Origin: Planctomycetota bacterium
Lineage (GTDB): Bacteria > Planctomycetota > PLA2
Reading direction: 5' to 3'
Length of the DNA: 64,000 nt
NCBI GenBank assembly: GCA_021776735.1
Contig: JAJFFH010000060.1
Location: 1 to 64,000 of the forward strand
Below the pieces are notes generated by a model. It was not told where the DNA came from, did not search any database, and saw only the letters and a list, made by a program, of their open reading frames with translations. This document shows, piece by piece, positions 42,952-52,149 of the stretch. Position 1 is the first letter of the stretch, and each line of letters opens with the position of its first letter. Position numbers and translations under genes: made by a program.

Positions 42952-43739
42952 GCCTGTTCGGAAGCGAGGAACTCGTTCTGATCGCGGGCCCATGTGTGAT
43001 CGAGGGCCGCGACATGTGCCTGCGCATCGCCGAGCGCGTGCGCGACGCGTGCAAGGACCGCGCGATCCGGTACGTCTTCAAGGCCTCGTTCGACAAGGCC
43101 AACCGGACCTCGGTCAAGTCGTTTCGCGGGCCCGGGATCGACGAGGGCCTGCGTATCCTAGCCGATGTGCGGGACGCCGTCGGCGTGCCGGTCCACACCG
43201 ATTTTCATGTGCCCGCGCAGGCCGCGCCGGTCGCCGAGGTCTGCGACATGATCCAGATCCCGGCTTTCTTGTGCAGGCAGACCGACATGCTTGTGGCCGC
43301 CGGCGAAACCGGCAAGACGGTCCTGATCAAGAAGGGCCAGTTCGTTTCGTCCGAAGACATGCGCCACCAGGTCGAGAAGGCCCGTTCCGCCCCTGGGTGC
43401 GGCGACGTGGTGGTGGGGGAGCGCGGCACCACGTTCGGGTACGGCAACCTTGTCGTCGACATGCGCGGACTGGTCCGGATGCGCGCGTTTGCGCCCGTGG
43501 TCTTCGACGGCACGCACAGCGTGCAGCGCCCGTCCGGCCTGGGCGACGCCTCGGGCGGCGAAGCCGACATGATCCCGCATCTCGTGCGGGCCGCCGTCGC
43601 GGTCGGCATCGACGGCCTGTTCCTGGAAACCCACCAGAACCCGGCCCAGGCCAAGTGCGACGGCCCGAACCAGCTCCCGCTGGACGAACTGCCCGCCTTG
43701 TTGGACACCGTCGAACGCTTGCGGGCCGCCGCGGGTTGA
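42948..43739 (+). CDS. kdsA: KDO-8-phosphate synthase
   Basis: 263 residues. It condenses arabinose 5-phosphate with phosphoenolpyruvate for lipopolysaccharide KDO. Family motifs include I-A-G-P-C near 13, F-K-A-S-F-D-K-A-N-R near 44, V-H-T-D-F-H near 83, Q-I-P-A-F-L-C-R-Q near 101 and F-D-G-T-H-S-V-Q near 190. The Cys in the N-terminal A-G-P-C indicates the metal-dependent class. It implies an LPS-bearing outer membrane. ATGA overlap with lysA. Confidence 0.93.
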   Translation: MSLFGSEELVLIAGPCVIEGRDMCLRIAERVRDACKDRAIRYVFKASFDKANRTSVKSFRGPGIDEGLRILADVRDAVGVPVHTDFHVPAQAAPVAEVCDMIQIPAFLCRQTDMLVAAGETGKTVLIKKGQFVSSEDMRHQVEKARSAPGCGDVVVGERGTTFGYGNLVVDMRGLVRMRAFAPVVFDGTHSVQRPSGLGDASGGEADMIPHLVRAAVAVGIDGLFLETHQNPAQAKCDGPNQLPLDELPALLDTVERLRAAAG

Positions 43740-43759
43740 ATCTGGTACGTTCCCGGGCC

Positions 43760-44131
43760 ATGGAAACACGGTTGGAGCAGCAGGTCGTGGTCGTTTGCCT
43801 CAAGCCTGGCGAGGAAATCCTCGCTTCGCTTCTGGAGGCGGCGGCGGCGCACGGGATCACCGGCGGCTACCTCGTCGGGCACGGCACCGTGGTCGAGGCG
43901 GACCTGGGCTGGTGGGATCCCGAGAAAGACGAGTTTCGCGTGCGCACGTTCGAGGAGCCCCTTCAGGTTGGCTCGCTCACGGGGGGCTTTTTGGTCGAGG
44001 ACGGCGAGTCGAGCGTTTCGGTCTCGGCGACGGTGGCCGGCCCGGAGCTGATCGCCTTCACGGGCCGCCTGCTGCGCGGCGTCGTAGGCACCTCCTGCGA
44101 AATCCACGTCCAGATCGTGCCCTCGGCCTGA
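43760..44131 (+). CDS. DUF296/PPC-domain protein
   Basis: 123-residue single PPC (DUF296) domain, known from plant AT-hook proteins and stand-alone bacterial homologues with trimeric folds. Pattern: L-L-E-A-A-A-A-H-G-I-T-G-G-Y near 25, an S-L-T-G-G-F-L segment near 75 and H-V-Q-I at the end. It starts at ATG 43760, 20 bases after kdsA, so likely the same transcript. No DNA-binding tail is present; function unknown. Confidence 0.75.
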   Translation: METRLEQQVVVVCLKPGEEILASLLEAAAAHGITGGYLVGHGTVVEADLGWWDPEKDEFRVRTFEEPLQVGSLTGGFLVEDGESSVSVSATVAGPELIAFTGRLLRGVVGTSCEIHVQIVPSA

Positions 44132-44246
44132 CCAACCAGGCCAACAACATCGCCTTTCCGCCTTCGCGCTCTGCGCTTCGGCGCGGGCAGGCCCGTCTGC
44201 TTTTGCCCTATTGGCGTACCTGCTGAACCGGGCTTTTCAGCACCGG

Positions 44247-44252
44247 TAGGAT
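44247..44252 (+). promoter_or_regulatory. TAGGAT, -10-like, 11 bases before valS
   Basis: Hexamer 11 bases before the ATG at 44264; no strong ribosome-binding site follows. Confidence 0.3.
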
Positions 44253-44263
44253 TTGGGCAGACC

Positions 44264-46870
44264 ATGACGGAACTTCAAAAGACGTACGACGCCAAGGCGG
44301 TGCAGGCCAAGTGGACGCCGCTTTGGGAAGAGTCCGGGCTGTTCACGGCTGGGCAGCGCCCCGACGCCGAGCCCTACACGGTGATGATTCCGCCGCCGAA
44401 CGTTACGTCGTTCTTGCACATGGGGCACGCGCTCAACGGGGTCGTGCAAGACGTGCTCGTGCGCTGGCATCGCATGCGGGGGCGCGACGTCTTGTGGCTG
44501 CCCGGGACCGACCATGCCGGGATCGCGACGCAGGCCGTGGTCGAGCGCAAGCTCTTCGAGGAGCAGAAAAAGACGCGGCACGACCTCGGGCGCGACGCGT
44601 TTCTGGAGAAGGTCTGGGCGTGGAAGGAGGAGTACGGCAGCCTGATCCTCGAACAGACGCGCCAGCTCGGCTGCTCGTGCGACTGGACCCGTACCGCGTT
44701 CACGATGGACGAGAATCTTTCGCGCGCGGTGCGCGAGGCGTTCGTGCACCTGTGGGAAAAGGGGCTTGTTTACCGGGGCGAGCGGCTGGTGAACTGGGAC
44801 TGCGTGCTGCGCTCCGCGATCGGCAACGACGAGATCGAGGAGGTCGAACGCAAGGGGCACCTCTGGCATTTCAAGTACCCGCTCGAGGACGGCTCCGGCC
44901 ACGTCGTCGTGGCGACCACGCGGCCCGAGACGATGCTTGGCGATACCGGCGTGGGGGTGAACCCCGCCGACGAACGCTACACGGATTTTGTGGGCAGAAA
45001 CGTCATCCTGCCGCTGATGGACCGCTCGATTCCCATCGTGGCGGACTACTCCGTGAAACAGGAGTTCGGCACCGGCGCGGTGAAGATCACGCCGGGCCAC
45101 GACTTCGACGACTACGAGCGCGGGCGGCGCTGCAACCTGCCGATCGTAAACATCCTCAACGAGGACGGCTCGCTCAACGACAACGCCGGGGCCTACGCGG
45201 GCATGGATCGCGCGAAGGCGCGCAAGAAGATCGTCGCGGACATGGACGCTCTCGGACTGCTCGACAAGGTCGAGGACTACGATCTGCGCCTGCCGCTTTC
45301 GGATAGGTCCAAGTCGCCGATCGAGCCGTTGTTGTCCGAGCAGTGGTTCGTGAAGATGAAGCCGCTGGCTGAACCCGCGATTCGCGCGGTGAAGGACGGC
45401 ACGCTGAAGTTCGTGCCCGAGCGTTGGACCAAGGTGTATCTGGACTGGCTGGAAAACGTGCGCGACTGGTGCATCAGCCGGCAGCTCTGGTGGGGGCACC
45501 GTATTCCCGTGTGGTACGACGAGGACGGTGTGCCCGTGGCCTCCCGCGAGGATCTTGAGATCGGCGCGCCGCACCCGGAAACGGGCAAGCCGATCGTGCG
45601 CCAGGACGAGGACGTGCTCGACACCTGGGCGTCGTCGTGGCTGTGGCCGTTTTCGACGCTGGGCTGGCCCAAGGAGACCGAGGATCTGGCGCGCTTTTAT
45701 CCGACGCATCTCTTGTCGACGGCGCGCGAAATCATCTACCTGTGGGTGGCGCGCATGGTGATGGCGGGCTACGAATTCCTGGGCCAGTGCCCGTTCGACA
45801 CCGTGTACATCCACGCGACGATTCTCGACGGGCAGGGAAGGCGAATGTCGAAGTCGCTGGGGAACGGCATCGATCCGCGCGACATGATCGCGCAGTACGG
45901 CGCGGACGCAGTGCGGTTTACCCTCGCGCTGCTCACGACAGAAGGCCAGGACGTGAAGCTGTCGCCGACGAAGTTCGAGCTCGGCCGCAACTTCATGAAC
46001 AAGATCTGGAACGCGGCGCGCTTCGTCTTGTCGAGCGTGCCCGCGGAGGCGGCGTCCGCCGAGCCAGGCACGACGCTGACCGACCGGTGGATCCTTTCGC
46101 GCCGCGAGGAGGCCGTGGCCCAGATCACGACCGCACTCGAAAACTACCGCTACCACGACGCCGCGCAGGCGCTCTACCGCTTCGTGTGGGACGACTTTTG
46201 CGACTGGTACGTCGAGGCGAGCAAGGAGCGGCTGCGTGCGCGCGATCTTCCGTGCGGCGCGACTCTGACTACGGTGCTGCGCACGATCGTGCGCCTCCTC
46301 CAGCCCTTCGCGCCGTATCTCGCCGCGGAGCTCGCGGAGCCGCTCGGCGAGTCCGGGCCGGCCGCGCTGCTGCCGTGGCCCGAGGCCGGCGCCCGCGACG
46401 AGGCGGCCGAAGCCGACGTCGCCCGTCTTCAGGAGATCGTTCGCGCCATTCGGCGGCTGCGCAACGAAAACCAGGTGGGCCAAAAGGCCATGGTGCATGC
46501 CGTGGTGCGGACGGACGCGCCGGATCTGCTCCGCGACCAGGAGGCGCTGGTGCGCCGTCTTGCCCGCTGCGAGTCGTTCGAGGCGGGCCCGGTTGTCAAA
46601 AAACCGGCCACGCCGGCGTCCGCGGTGCTTGCCTGCGATGAAGTGTTCGTGTCCCTCGAGGGCCACATCGATCTCGACGCGGAACGGACGCGCATCCAAA
46701 AAGAGCTCGACAAGGCCGAGGGCCACCTCGCCTCGATCGAAAAAAAGCTCCAAAACGAGAACTTCGTCGCGCGCGCGAAGCCCGAGGTCGTGCAAAGAGA
46801 GCGCGAGCGGTCCGGCGAGGTGCGCGAAAGGCTCGAAAAGCTCAAGGAAGCGCTCGCTGCCCTTGCGTAA
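44264..46870 (+). CDS. valS: Valyl-tRNA synthetase
   Basis: 868 residues. Class Ia enzyme with HIGH-type H-M-G-H near 51-54, the large CP1 editing domain (T-T-R-P-E-T-M-L-G near 222), catalytic W-C-I-S-R-Q-L-W-W-G-H-R-I-P near 405 and the KMSKS-type R-M-S-K-S-L-G-N near 527. The C-terminal coiled coil (L-D-A-E-R-T-R-I-Q-K-E-L, about 805-865) is specific for bacterial ValRS. Complete. Confidence 0.97.
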   Translation: MTELQKTYDAKAVQAKWTPLWEESGLFTAGQRPDAEPYTVMIPPPNVTSFLHMGHALNGVVQDVLVRWHRMRGRDVLWLPGTDHAGIATQAVVERKLFEEQKKTRHDLGRDAFLEKVWAWKEEYGSLILEQTRQLGCSCDWTRTAFTMDENLSRAVREAFVHLWEKGLVYRGERLVNWDCVLRSAIGNDEIEEVERKGHLWHFKYPLEDGSGHVVVATTRPETMLGDTGVGVNPADERYTDFVGRNVILPLMDRSIPIVADYSVKQEFGTGAVKITPGHDFDDYERGRRCNLPIVNILNEDGSLNDNAGAYAGMDRAKARKKIVADMDALGLLDKVEDYDLRLPLSDRSKSPIEPLLSEQWFVKMKPLAEPAIRAVKDGTLKFVPERWTKVYLDWLENVRDWCISRQLWWGHRIPVWYDEDGVPVASREDLEIGAPHPETGKPIVRQDEDVLDTWASSWLWPFSTLGWPKETEDLARFYPTHLLSTAREIIYLWVARMVMAGYEFLGQCPFDTVYIHATILDGQGRRMSKSLGNGIDPRDMIAQYGADAVRFTLALLTTEGQDVKLSPTKFELGRNFMNKIWNAARFVLSSVPAEAASAEPGTTLTDRWILSRREEAVAQITTALENYRYHDAAQALYRFVWDDFCDWYVEASKERLRARDLPCGATLTTVLRTIVRLLQPFAPYLAAELAEPLGESGPAALLPWPEAGARDEAAEADVARLQEIVRAIRRLRNENQVGQKAMVHAVVRTDAPDLLRDQEALVRRLARCESFEAGPVVKKPATPASAVLACDEVFVSLEGHIDLDAERTRIQKELDKAEGHLASIEKKLQNENFVARAKPEVVQRERERSGEVRERLEKLKEALAALA

Positions 46871-46873
46871 GAT
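46868..46873 (+). promoter_or_regulatory. TAAGAT, -10-like, 9 bases before the FHA-CAP gene
   Basis: It overlaps the valS stop codon and precedes the ATG at 46883 by nine bases. Confidence 0.3.
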
Positions 46874-46882
46874 CCAGAGCGC

Positions 46883-49768
46883 ATGGCCCGACTAAAGATC
46901 GCGTTTCGCGGAGCGGAGACCGTGGTCCCGTTGGACCAGGGCGAGACGACGGTCGGCCGGTCCAACCGCAGCACGATCCACCTGCCCGACCCGGACCTCG
47001 CCGAGATCCACTTCGTGATCCGGCAAAAGAGCCGGGGCTGGCAGTTGCGCGACAAGGGGTCCGGGCTCGGCACGAAGGTGAATGGAAAGCCCGTTTTCGC
47101 GACGACGCTGACGGACGGCGATGTCATTGACGCCGGCGGGCTGCGCTGCGTGTTCTTGGTGCGCGCCGACAAGCCGGGGCCGGCGGCGAGGACGCCAGCT
47201 GCGGCAAGTCCCGCGCGCCGCGCAACCCCCGCGCCCCCCCGGCGCTCCCGTCCGGAGCCTGCGCCCCAACAAAAATCCCCTGTAGGCCTGTTTGTGGGCA
47301 TCGGCGTTGGCGTCGTCGCGATCATCGCCGTCCTTCTGCTTTTGTTCAAGGGTCAGGCCGCGGAAGACGAGGCGCGCGAACTCTGGCGGGACGCCAAACG
47401 GTTCGAGAAGCTGTCGCGCGCGGAGTCCGGCGAGGCCCCGAGCTCGGCCGAGGCCGAGGAGCATCTGAAGAAGTGGGCCGAGGCGTTGCGCACCTTGCGC
47501 GCGGACTACGGGGACACGCGGCTGGCGCGTGCGGCGGGTGGCGCGTTGCGCGAGGCCGAGGACACGCTGCGCGCGATGGATGCGTTGCGGGCCGAAGAGC
47601 GCCGCCTTGGCCGTGACCTGACCGAAGTGGAGGCCGAGGACGCCTTCCAGAGAATCGGGCGGGCGGCGCGCGTTGTGCATCCGGCGGTTGCGGCGCGGGC
47701 GGCGCGGGTCGAGGTGTTGGTCAAGCAACTGCTGACCGCCTCACTCGAGCGGCGGTTCGACGCGGCGCGCGCGAAGGCCGACGAGTTTGCCGCGAACGAA
47801 GAGTTCGGTCGGGCCCTGCGGACCCTGGCGGAGTTCGGGCGACAGGTGCCGCGGGCCGCCGATCGCGTGCGGGGTGCCGAGGCGAAACTGGGCAAGCGCA
47901 TCGCCAACCGCTTCCGCGCGGTGTTGCGGGCCGCGGGGCGCGGCAAGGACTTGGACGCCCGCATCGAGTTGCTGGAGGCGCATCGCGAGGCGTTTTCCGG
48001 CACGCGCTACGCCGACGACCTCGAGGTGCGCGTTTCCGTGCTCCGTGCCCGGCGCAACGCGCGTGCGATTGTCGTCGTGCGTCCGCCCACGAGTGACGAT
48101 CCAAAGACACCGGACGGCGCCGGAACCGGGGACGGGCCCAACGCGGAGCCGGCCACGGCGGGGCCGTACGAGGACCCGCCGCGCGTCGTGGAGCTGGCGA
48201 AGGCCCGGCGGTACGCCGAGGCGGCGCAGGTTCTGAACGGGATCTCGCGCCATCCGGACGCCAAGACCCGGGTCGGGGAGCTGACCCTGATGGCGACCCT
48301 GTTTGCGGATCTCGCTGCGGCGATCAAGGATCGGCCGGCGGAGTTCGCAGGCGTGCTCTTGCCCGACCGCGGAGGCCGTGCGGATGCGGTGACCGCCGAT
48401 GGCACGGGCATCACGGTCAAGACCAAGGACGGCGTTGCCAAGCTGGTGTCGTGGTCCCGCCTGCCTGCGAAGGGCTTTGCGAAGTTCTTTCGACAAGCGG
48501 GTTTCCTGAAGCCGCCGCGGCTCGGGACGGCAATCTTTCTCGACGAGGAAGGGCTGGCCGGCGACGCGACCCGGGCCTACATCGCGTTCCATCGGGCCGA
48601 GCAGGATCGAGAAAAGCTGAACCGGATTCTGGCGCGGCGCCGCGGAATCGACATGCCTCCGCAGGGCTTCGTCGTGTTCCGGAACGCACTCGTTGCGCCC
48701 GCGGACAAGGACCGGACGCTGCTCCTCGAGCGCATCGACAAGATCGGCCGCAAGGCGCGCACGACATCACAGGAAAAGCTGCGACGCGCGGCCTGGGCGG
48801 ATCTGAAACAGCTCGGCGAGATTGCCCGCGAGACCTTGATTGCCGTCCTTCTTTTGCGCCGGGCGCAGGTCGCCGACGAGTTGCACAAGAGCCGCGCGTT
48901 CAAGCCGTCGCGCTATGCGCGCAAGTTCGGGCCGCAGCTTACAAGCCGTCGCGGTGCGGCCCTGGCGTTCATCCTCGACGCGCGCAAGTACCCGTACCCC
49001 AACAAGAGCGACGCGGCGCAGGCGGAAGCCGAACGGCTGGTCAAGCTCGTGCGCGACCTGTACGAGACCCCGTACGCACGGCTGCTCGAGGCGTCCGAAC
49101 CGGCGCAGGTGCTCGACGCGGAGTTGCGCGAGCTCGACGGCCGGCTTGCCAAGGAGGATCCGCTTTCGACCCCGCTGCACGAGGAGATGCTGGACAAGAT
49201 CGAAGGCGGTCTCGACGTTGCGTGGATCCCGATCGACGACCGCGACAAAAAGCGTCACGACTACAACCGCAAGGTCCTCGCGTACAACAGGTCCGTGAAG
49301 ACCTCGGCAGACAGCGAGGAGCGCAGCAACGTCCTGGCGGTCAACGAGTACCGCCACATGATGGGCCTCGTGATGGTCAAGATCGACGAGCGGCTGGTGC
49401 GCGCCGCGCGAAAGCACTCCATCGAAATGGTGCAGCTCAACTACTTTGCGCACGACAGCCGCACGCCGCACCTGCGCTCGCCGAGCCACCGCGCACGCCG
49501 GGAGGGGTACCCGAGCGGCGTCGCCGAAAACATCGCGCGCGGCGCCAGCACGGGCCGTGGCGCGTTCCAGCAGTGGTACAAGAGCAGCGGCCACCACCGC
49601 AACATGCTCCGCCCGGGCCACCGCGAATTGGGTTGCGGCGCGTGCAAGCACCACTGGTGGACCCAAAAATTCGGAAGAGCGACGGGCAACAAGCTCTCGC
49701 CCCCGACGGTTCCCCAAGATCCGGATCCCCCCGGCGAGTCCGGCAACGGCATGCCCCCGCCGAAGTAG
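46883..49768 (+). CDS. FHA-transmembrane-CAP/SCP protein
   Basis: 961 residues spanning the membrane. A cytoplasmic N-terminal FHA domain (about 15-95, V-G-R-S near 24) and Pro/Arg-rich linker precede one membrane helix (about 133-157). A long, largely helical extracytoplasmic region follows. The C-terminal CAP/SCP-PR1 domain (about 815-945) has N-E-Y-R, A-R-K-H-S-I-E-M, H-D-S-R-T-P-H and G-V-A-E-N-I-A-R-G, with H-H-R-N-M-L. The FHA loop L-T-D-G-D-V-I is encoded by a 12-mer copy. It could link phosphothreonine signalling to an extracellular CAP effector (inference). Confidence 0.85.
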   Translation: MARLKIAFRGAETVVPLDQGETTVGRSNRSTIHLPDPDLAEIHFVIRQKSRGWQLRDKGSGLGTKVNGKPVFATTLTDGDVIDAGGLRCVFLVRADKPGPAARTPAAASPARRATPAPPRRSRPEPAPQQKSPVGLFVGIGVGVVAIIAVLLLLFKGQAAEDEARELWRDAKRFEKLSRAESGEAPSSAEAEEHLKKWAEALRTLRADYGDTRLARAAGGALREAEDTLRAMDALRAEERRLGRDLTEVEAEDAFQRIGRAARVVHPAVAARAARVEVLVKQLLTASLERRFDAARAKADEFAANEEFGRALRTLAEFGRQVPRAADRVRGAEAKLGKRIANRFRAVLRAAGRGKDLDARIELLEAHREAFSGTRYADDLEVRVSVLRARRNARAIVVVRPPTSDDPKTPDGAGTGDGPNAEPATAGPYEDPPRVVELAKARRYAEAAQVLNGISRHPDAKTRVGELTLMATLFADLAAAIKDRPAEFAGVLLPDRGGRADAVTADGTGITVKTKDGVAKLVSWSRLPAKGFAKFFRQAGFLKPPRLGTAIFLDEEGLAGDATRAYIAFHRAEQDREKLNRILARRRGIDMPPQGFVVFRNALVAPADKDRTLLLERIDKIGRKARTTSQEKLRRAAWADLKQLGEIARETLIAVLLLRRAQVADELHKSRAFKPSRYARKFGPQLTSRRGAALAFILDARKYPYPNKSDAAQAEAERLVKLVRDLYETPYARLLEASEPAQVLDAELRELDGRLAKEDPLSTPLHEEMLDKIEGGLDVAWIPIDDRDKKRHDYNRKVLAYNRSVKTSADSEERSNVLAVNEYRHMMGLVMVKIDERLVRAARKHSIEMVQLNYFAHDSRTPHLRSPSHRARREGYPSGVAENIARGASTGRGAFQQWYKSSGHHRNMLRPGHRELGCGACKHHWWTQKFGRATGNKLSPPTVPQDPDPPGESGNGMPPPK
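47111..47122 (+). repeat. 12-mer ACGGACGGCGAT, copy 15
   Basis: Exact, in the FHA-CAP gene, read as Thr-Asp-Gly-Asp. Confidence 0.95.
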
Positions 49769-49898
49769 GGAGGGTTGGAGACTTTGATGAACCGTTTTGC
49801 GGGATGAACCGCAAGACGGTGAAGTGGTGCGTGGCGTTCCCAGTGTCTTCTTGTCGCAACGGCTGACGCCGTTGCGACTGGTGTTGTCGTGGGACCCA

Positions 49899-50083
49899 CC
49901 CGCTTCGCGGAGGACCGCGAACCGGTGAAAGAAAGCGGTCGGGAAGGCGTTGCCGCCGCCGAGTTCACCGGTTCGCGGTTCAACCGCGAAGCGGGTAGGG
50001 CCGTCCGCCGTCGAGGCTCTCAACGGCGTCAGCCGTTGAGAGCCTCGAACTCTGCTCCGGTTAGCGGTTCCTCCGCCAACCGG
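49899..50083. repeat. Composite three-hairpin intergenic repeat
   Basis: (1) 49899-49930 pairs with 49964-49997, with arms containing CCCGCTTCGCGG and CCGCGAACCGGTGAA. (2) TCGAGGCTCTCAACGGC (50011-50027) pairs perfectly with 50032-50048 across a 4-base loop. (3) CCGGTTAGCGG (50057-50067) pairs with CCGCCAACCGG (50073-50083). The same modules in the same order recur at 62465-62574. The rest of the 49769-50104 gap is featureless. Confidence 0.85.
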
Positions 50084-50104
50084 TTCGGAATACGCTAAGG
50101 GTGG

Positions 50105-50995
50105 ATGCGCCAGCGTGACTCGTACGACGCCCTTCCCACCGAGCAGATCGCTGCGGATGGGCCCGAGCTCGACCTCATGCCGCCGGGCGACATCGCGCGC
50201 CTCTTGTTGCGCGAGGAGAGCCGCGCGCGAACGGCCGCGGAGAACGCGTTGCCCGCCATCGAGCGCGCCTGCGACGCGGCGGCCTCGGCGCTGCGCGGCG
50301 GCGGTCGCATCATCTACATCGGTGCGGGCACGAGTGGCCGGCTCGGAATTCTCGACGCGTCCGAGATGCCGCCGACGTTCGGGGCGGACCCGGGGCGCGT
50401 CGTCGGGCTGATCGCCGGCGGCGCCGCGGCGATGACGAGAGCGGTCGAAGGCGCCGAGGACGACGCAGCCGCCGGTAGGGTCGCGCTCCTCGAACAAGAG
50501 CCCACGGACGGCGATGTCGTTATCGGCGTTTCCATGTCGGGCACGGCGCGGTTTGTGCAAGGCGCGCTCGCTGCGGCACCGCAGCCGCGGGTGGTCGTGA
50601 CGGCGAACCCGAATAGCGCCCTGGAAGCGGAAATCCGCATCGTGCTCGATCTCGGTCCCGAACTGCTGGCCGGCTCGAGCCGGCTCAAGGGCGGGAGCGC
50701 GACGAAGGTGGTCCTGAACATGATCTCGACGGCCGCGATGGCGGCCTCCGGCGCGGTCTACGGCAATCTGATGGTCGGCGTGAAGCCGTCGAATCAAAAA
50801 CTCCGCGACCGCGCCGAGCGCCTCGTGGCCGAGTTGGCAGCGGTGCCCCGCGACCGCGCCGGAGTGCTGTTGCGCGACGGCGGAGACGACGTGCGCGTTT
50901 CCGTGCTGATGAGTCGTCTGGACTTGTCGCGCGAGCAGGCCCGCGCGCGGCTGGACTCGGTTCACGGTTCGTTGCGAAAGGCGCTCGCGCCATGA
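50105..50995 (+). CDS. murQ: N-acetylmuramic acid 6-phosphate etherase
   Basis: 296 residues, SIS-domain lyase that cleaves the lactyl ether of MurNAc-6-P to give GlcNAc-6-P. It carries Y-I-G-A-G-T-S-G-R-L-G near 72, D-A-S-E-M near 86, G-G near 103, E-D-D near 120 and the S-M-S-G-T loop near 145. A conserved G-S-x-R-L-K-G-G-S-A-T-K lies near 192. A 12-mer copy encodes T-D-G-D at 134-137. It opens the peptidoglycan-recycling operon; its stop overlaps anmK. Confidence 0.95.
   Translation: MRQRDSYDALPTEQIAADGPELDLMPPGDIARLLLREESRARTAAENALPAIERACDAAASALRGGGRIIYIGAGTSGRLGILDASEMPPTFGADPGRVVGLIAGGAAAMTRAVEGAEDDAAAGRVALLEQEPTDGDVVIGVSMSGTARFVQGALAAAPQPRVVVTANPNSALEAEIRIVLDLGPELLAGSSRLKGGSATKVVLNMISTAAMAASGAVYGNLMVGVKPSNQKLRDRAERLVAELAAVPRDRAGVLLRDGGDDVRVSVLMSRLDLSREQARARLDSVHGSLRKALAP
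50504..50515 (+). repeat. 12-mer ACGGACGGCGAT, copy 16
   Basis: Exact, in murQ, read as Thr-Asp-Gly-Asp. Confidence 0.95.
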
Positions 50996-52149
50996 GGCAC
51001 CTCGCCGCTCTTGCCCAAAAAGACGAGTGCCTGATCGCCGGGCTGAACTCCGGCACGTCCGCGGACGGCATCGATGTCGCCCTGGTGCGCACGCACGGGC
51101 GCGGGCTGCAGACGAAGGTCGAGGTGGTGCACTTCGCGACGGTCAAGTACCCGGCGCGAACGCGCGACGCGATCCTGAACGCGGCGTCAGGTCGCATCGC
51201 GGATTTGTGCCGGCTCAACTTCACGCTGGGCGGCCTGTTCGCGGACGCCACCGAGATGGCGCTGATCGAGGCCGGCCTCAAGCAGTCCGAACTCGATCTC
51301 GTGGGCTCGCACGGCCAGACGGTGTTTCATGTGCCGCGGCGCACGGGGGACGTTGCCTCGACCCTGCAGATCGGTGAGGCGGCGGTTGTTGCGGAGCGGC
51401 TCGGCGCCCCGGTCGTCTCGGACTTTCGCGCGCGCGACATCGCGGCGGGCGGCGAAGGTGCACCGCTTTCGGCGTACTTCGACTACATGCTGTTTCGCCG
51501 CGACGGTCCGCCGCGCGCGCTGCTCAACCTGGGCGGCATCGCGAACGTTACGATCGTGACCCCCGACATCGAACAGGTGTTCGCGTTCGATACCGGGCCC
51601 GCCAACATGCCGCTCGACGAGACCGTGCGCGTGTTGACCCAAGGCGGGGAGCACTACGATCGCGACGGACGGCGCGCCGCCGAGGGCCGGGTCGACGAAA
51701 ACCTGATGCAGCGACTGATGCAGCATCCGTACCTGAGCCTGCCGTTGCCGAAGACGACGGGCCGCGAGACGTTCGGCATCGACTTTGTCATGCCGCTTCT
51801 CAAGGGCAAGGGCGCGCAGCGCGGGGTCGATGTCCTGGCGACGCTCACCGCGTTCACGGCACAGTCCATCCGCCGCGCCTTCGACGACTTCGTCTTTTCT
51901 CGGGCGACGCCGTCCGAGATTCTGGTCAGCGGCGGCGGTGTGCACAATCTGACCCTGATGGGCCACCTGCGCCGCGCCTTCAAGGGCATCGCCGTCCGTT
52001 CGCTGTCTCATCTTGGATTCGATCCCGATGCCAAGGAGGCGGTCATGTTCGCGGTCTTGGCGCACGAGACCGTGTGCGGCCTGCCCAATAATCTGCCCGG
52101 CGCCACCGGCGCGCGCTGGCCGACCGTTCTGGGGAAAATCTCACCGTGA
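50992..52149 (+). CDS. anmK: Anhydro-N-acetylmuramic acid kinase
   Basis: 385 residues, ASKHA-fold kinase converting 1,6-anhydroMurNAc to MurNAc-6-P, the MurQ substrate. Nucleotide-binding G-L-N-S-G-T-S-A-D-G-I-D at 17-28, S-H-G-Q-T-V-F-H near 103, N-L-G-G-I-A-N near 180, F-D-T-G-P-A-N near 198 and S-G-G-G-V-H-N near 310. A minus-oriented 12-mer lies in the codons for G-I-A-V-R-S. ATGA overlap with murQ; GTGA overlap with the next gene. Confidence 0.95.
   Translation: MRHLAALAQKDECLIAGLNSGTSADGIDVALVRTHGRGLQTKVEVVHFATVKYPARTRDAILNAASGRIADLCRLNFTLGGLFADATEMALIEAGLKQSELDLVGSHGQTVFHVPRRTGDVASTLQIGEAAVVAERLGAPVVSDFRARDIAAGGEGAPLSAYFDYMLFRRDGPPRALLNLGGIANVTIVTPDIEQVFAFDTGPANMPLDETVRVLTQGGEHYDRDGRRAAEGRVDENLMQRLMQHPYLSLPLPKTTGRETFGIDFVMPLLKGKGAQRGVDVLATLTAFTAQSIRRAFDDFVFSRATPSEILVSGGGVHNLTLMGHLRRAFKGIAVRSLSHLGFDPDAKEAVMFAVLAHETVCGLPNNLPGATGARWPTVLGKISP
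51988..51999 (-). repeat. 12-mer ACGGACGGCGAT, copy 17
   Basis: Exact, inverted, in anmK. Confidence 0.95.
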
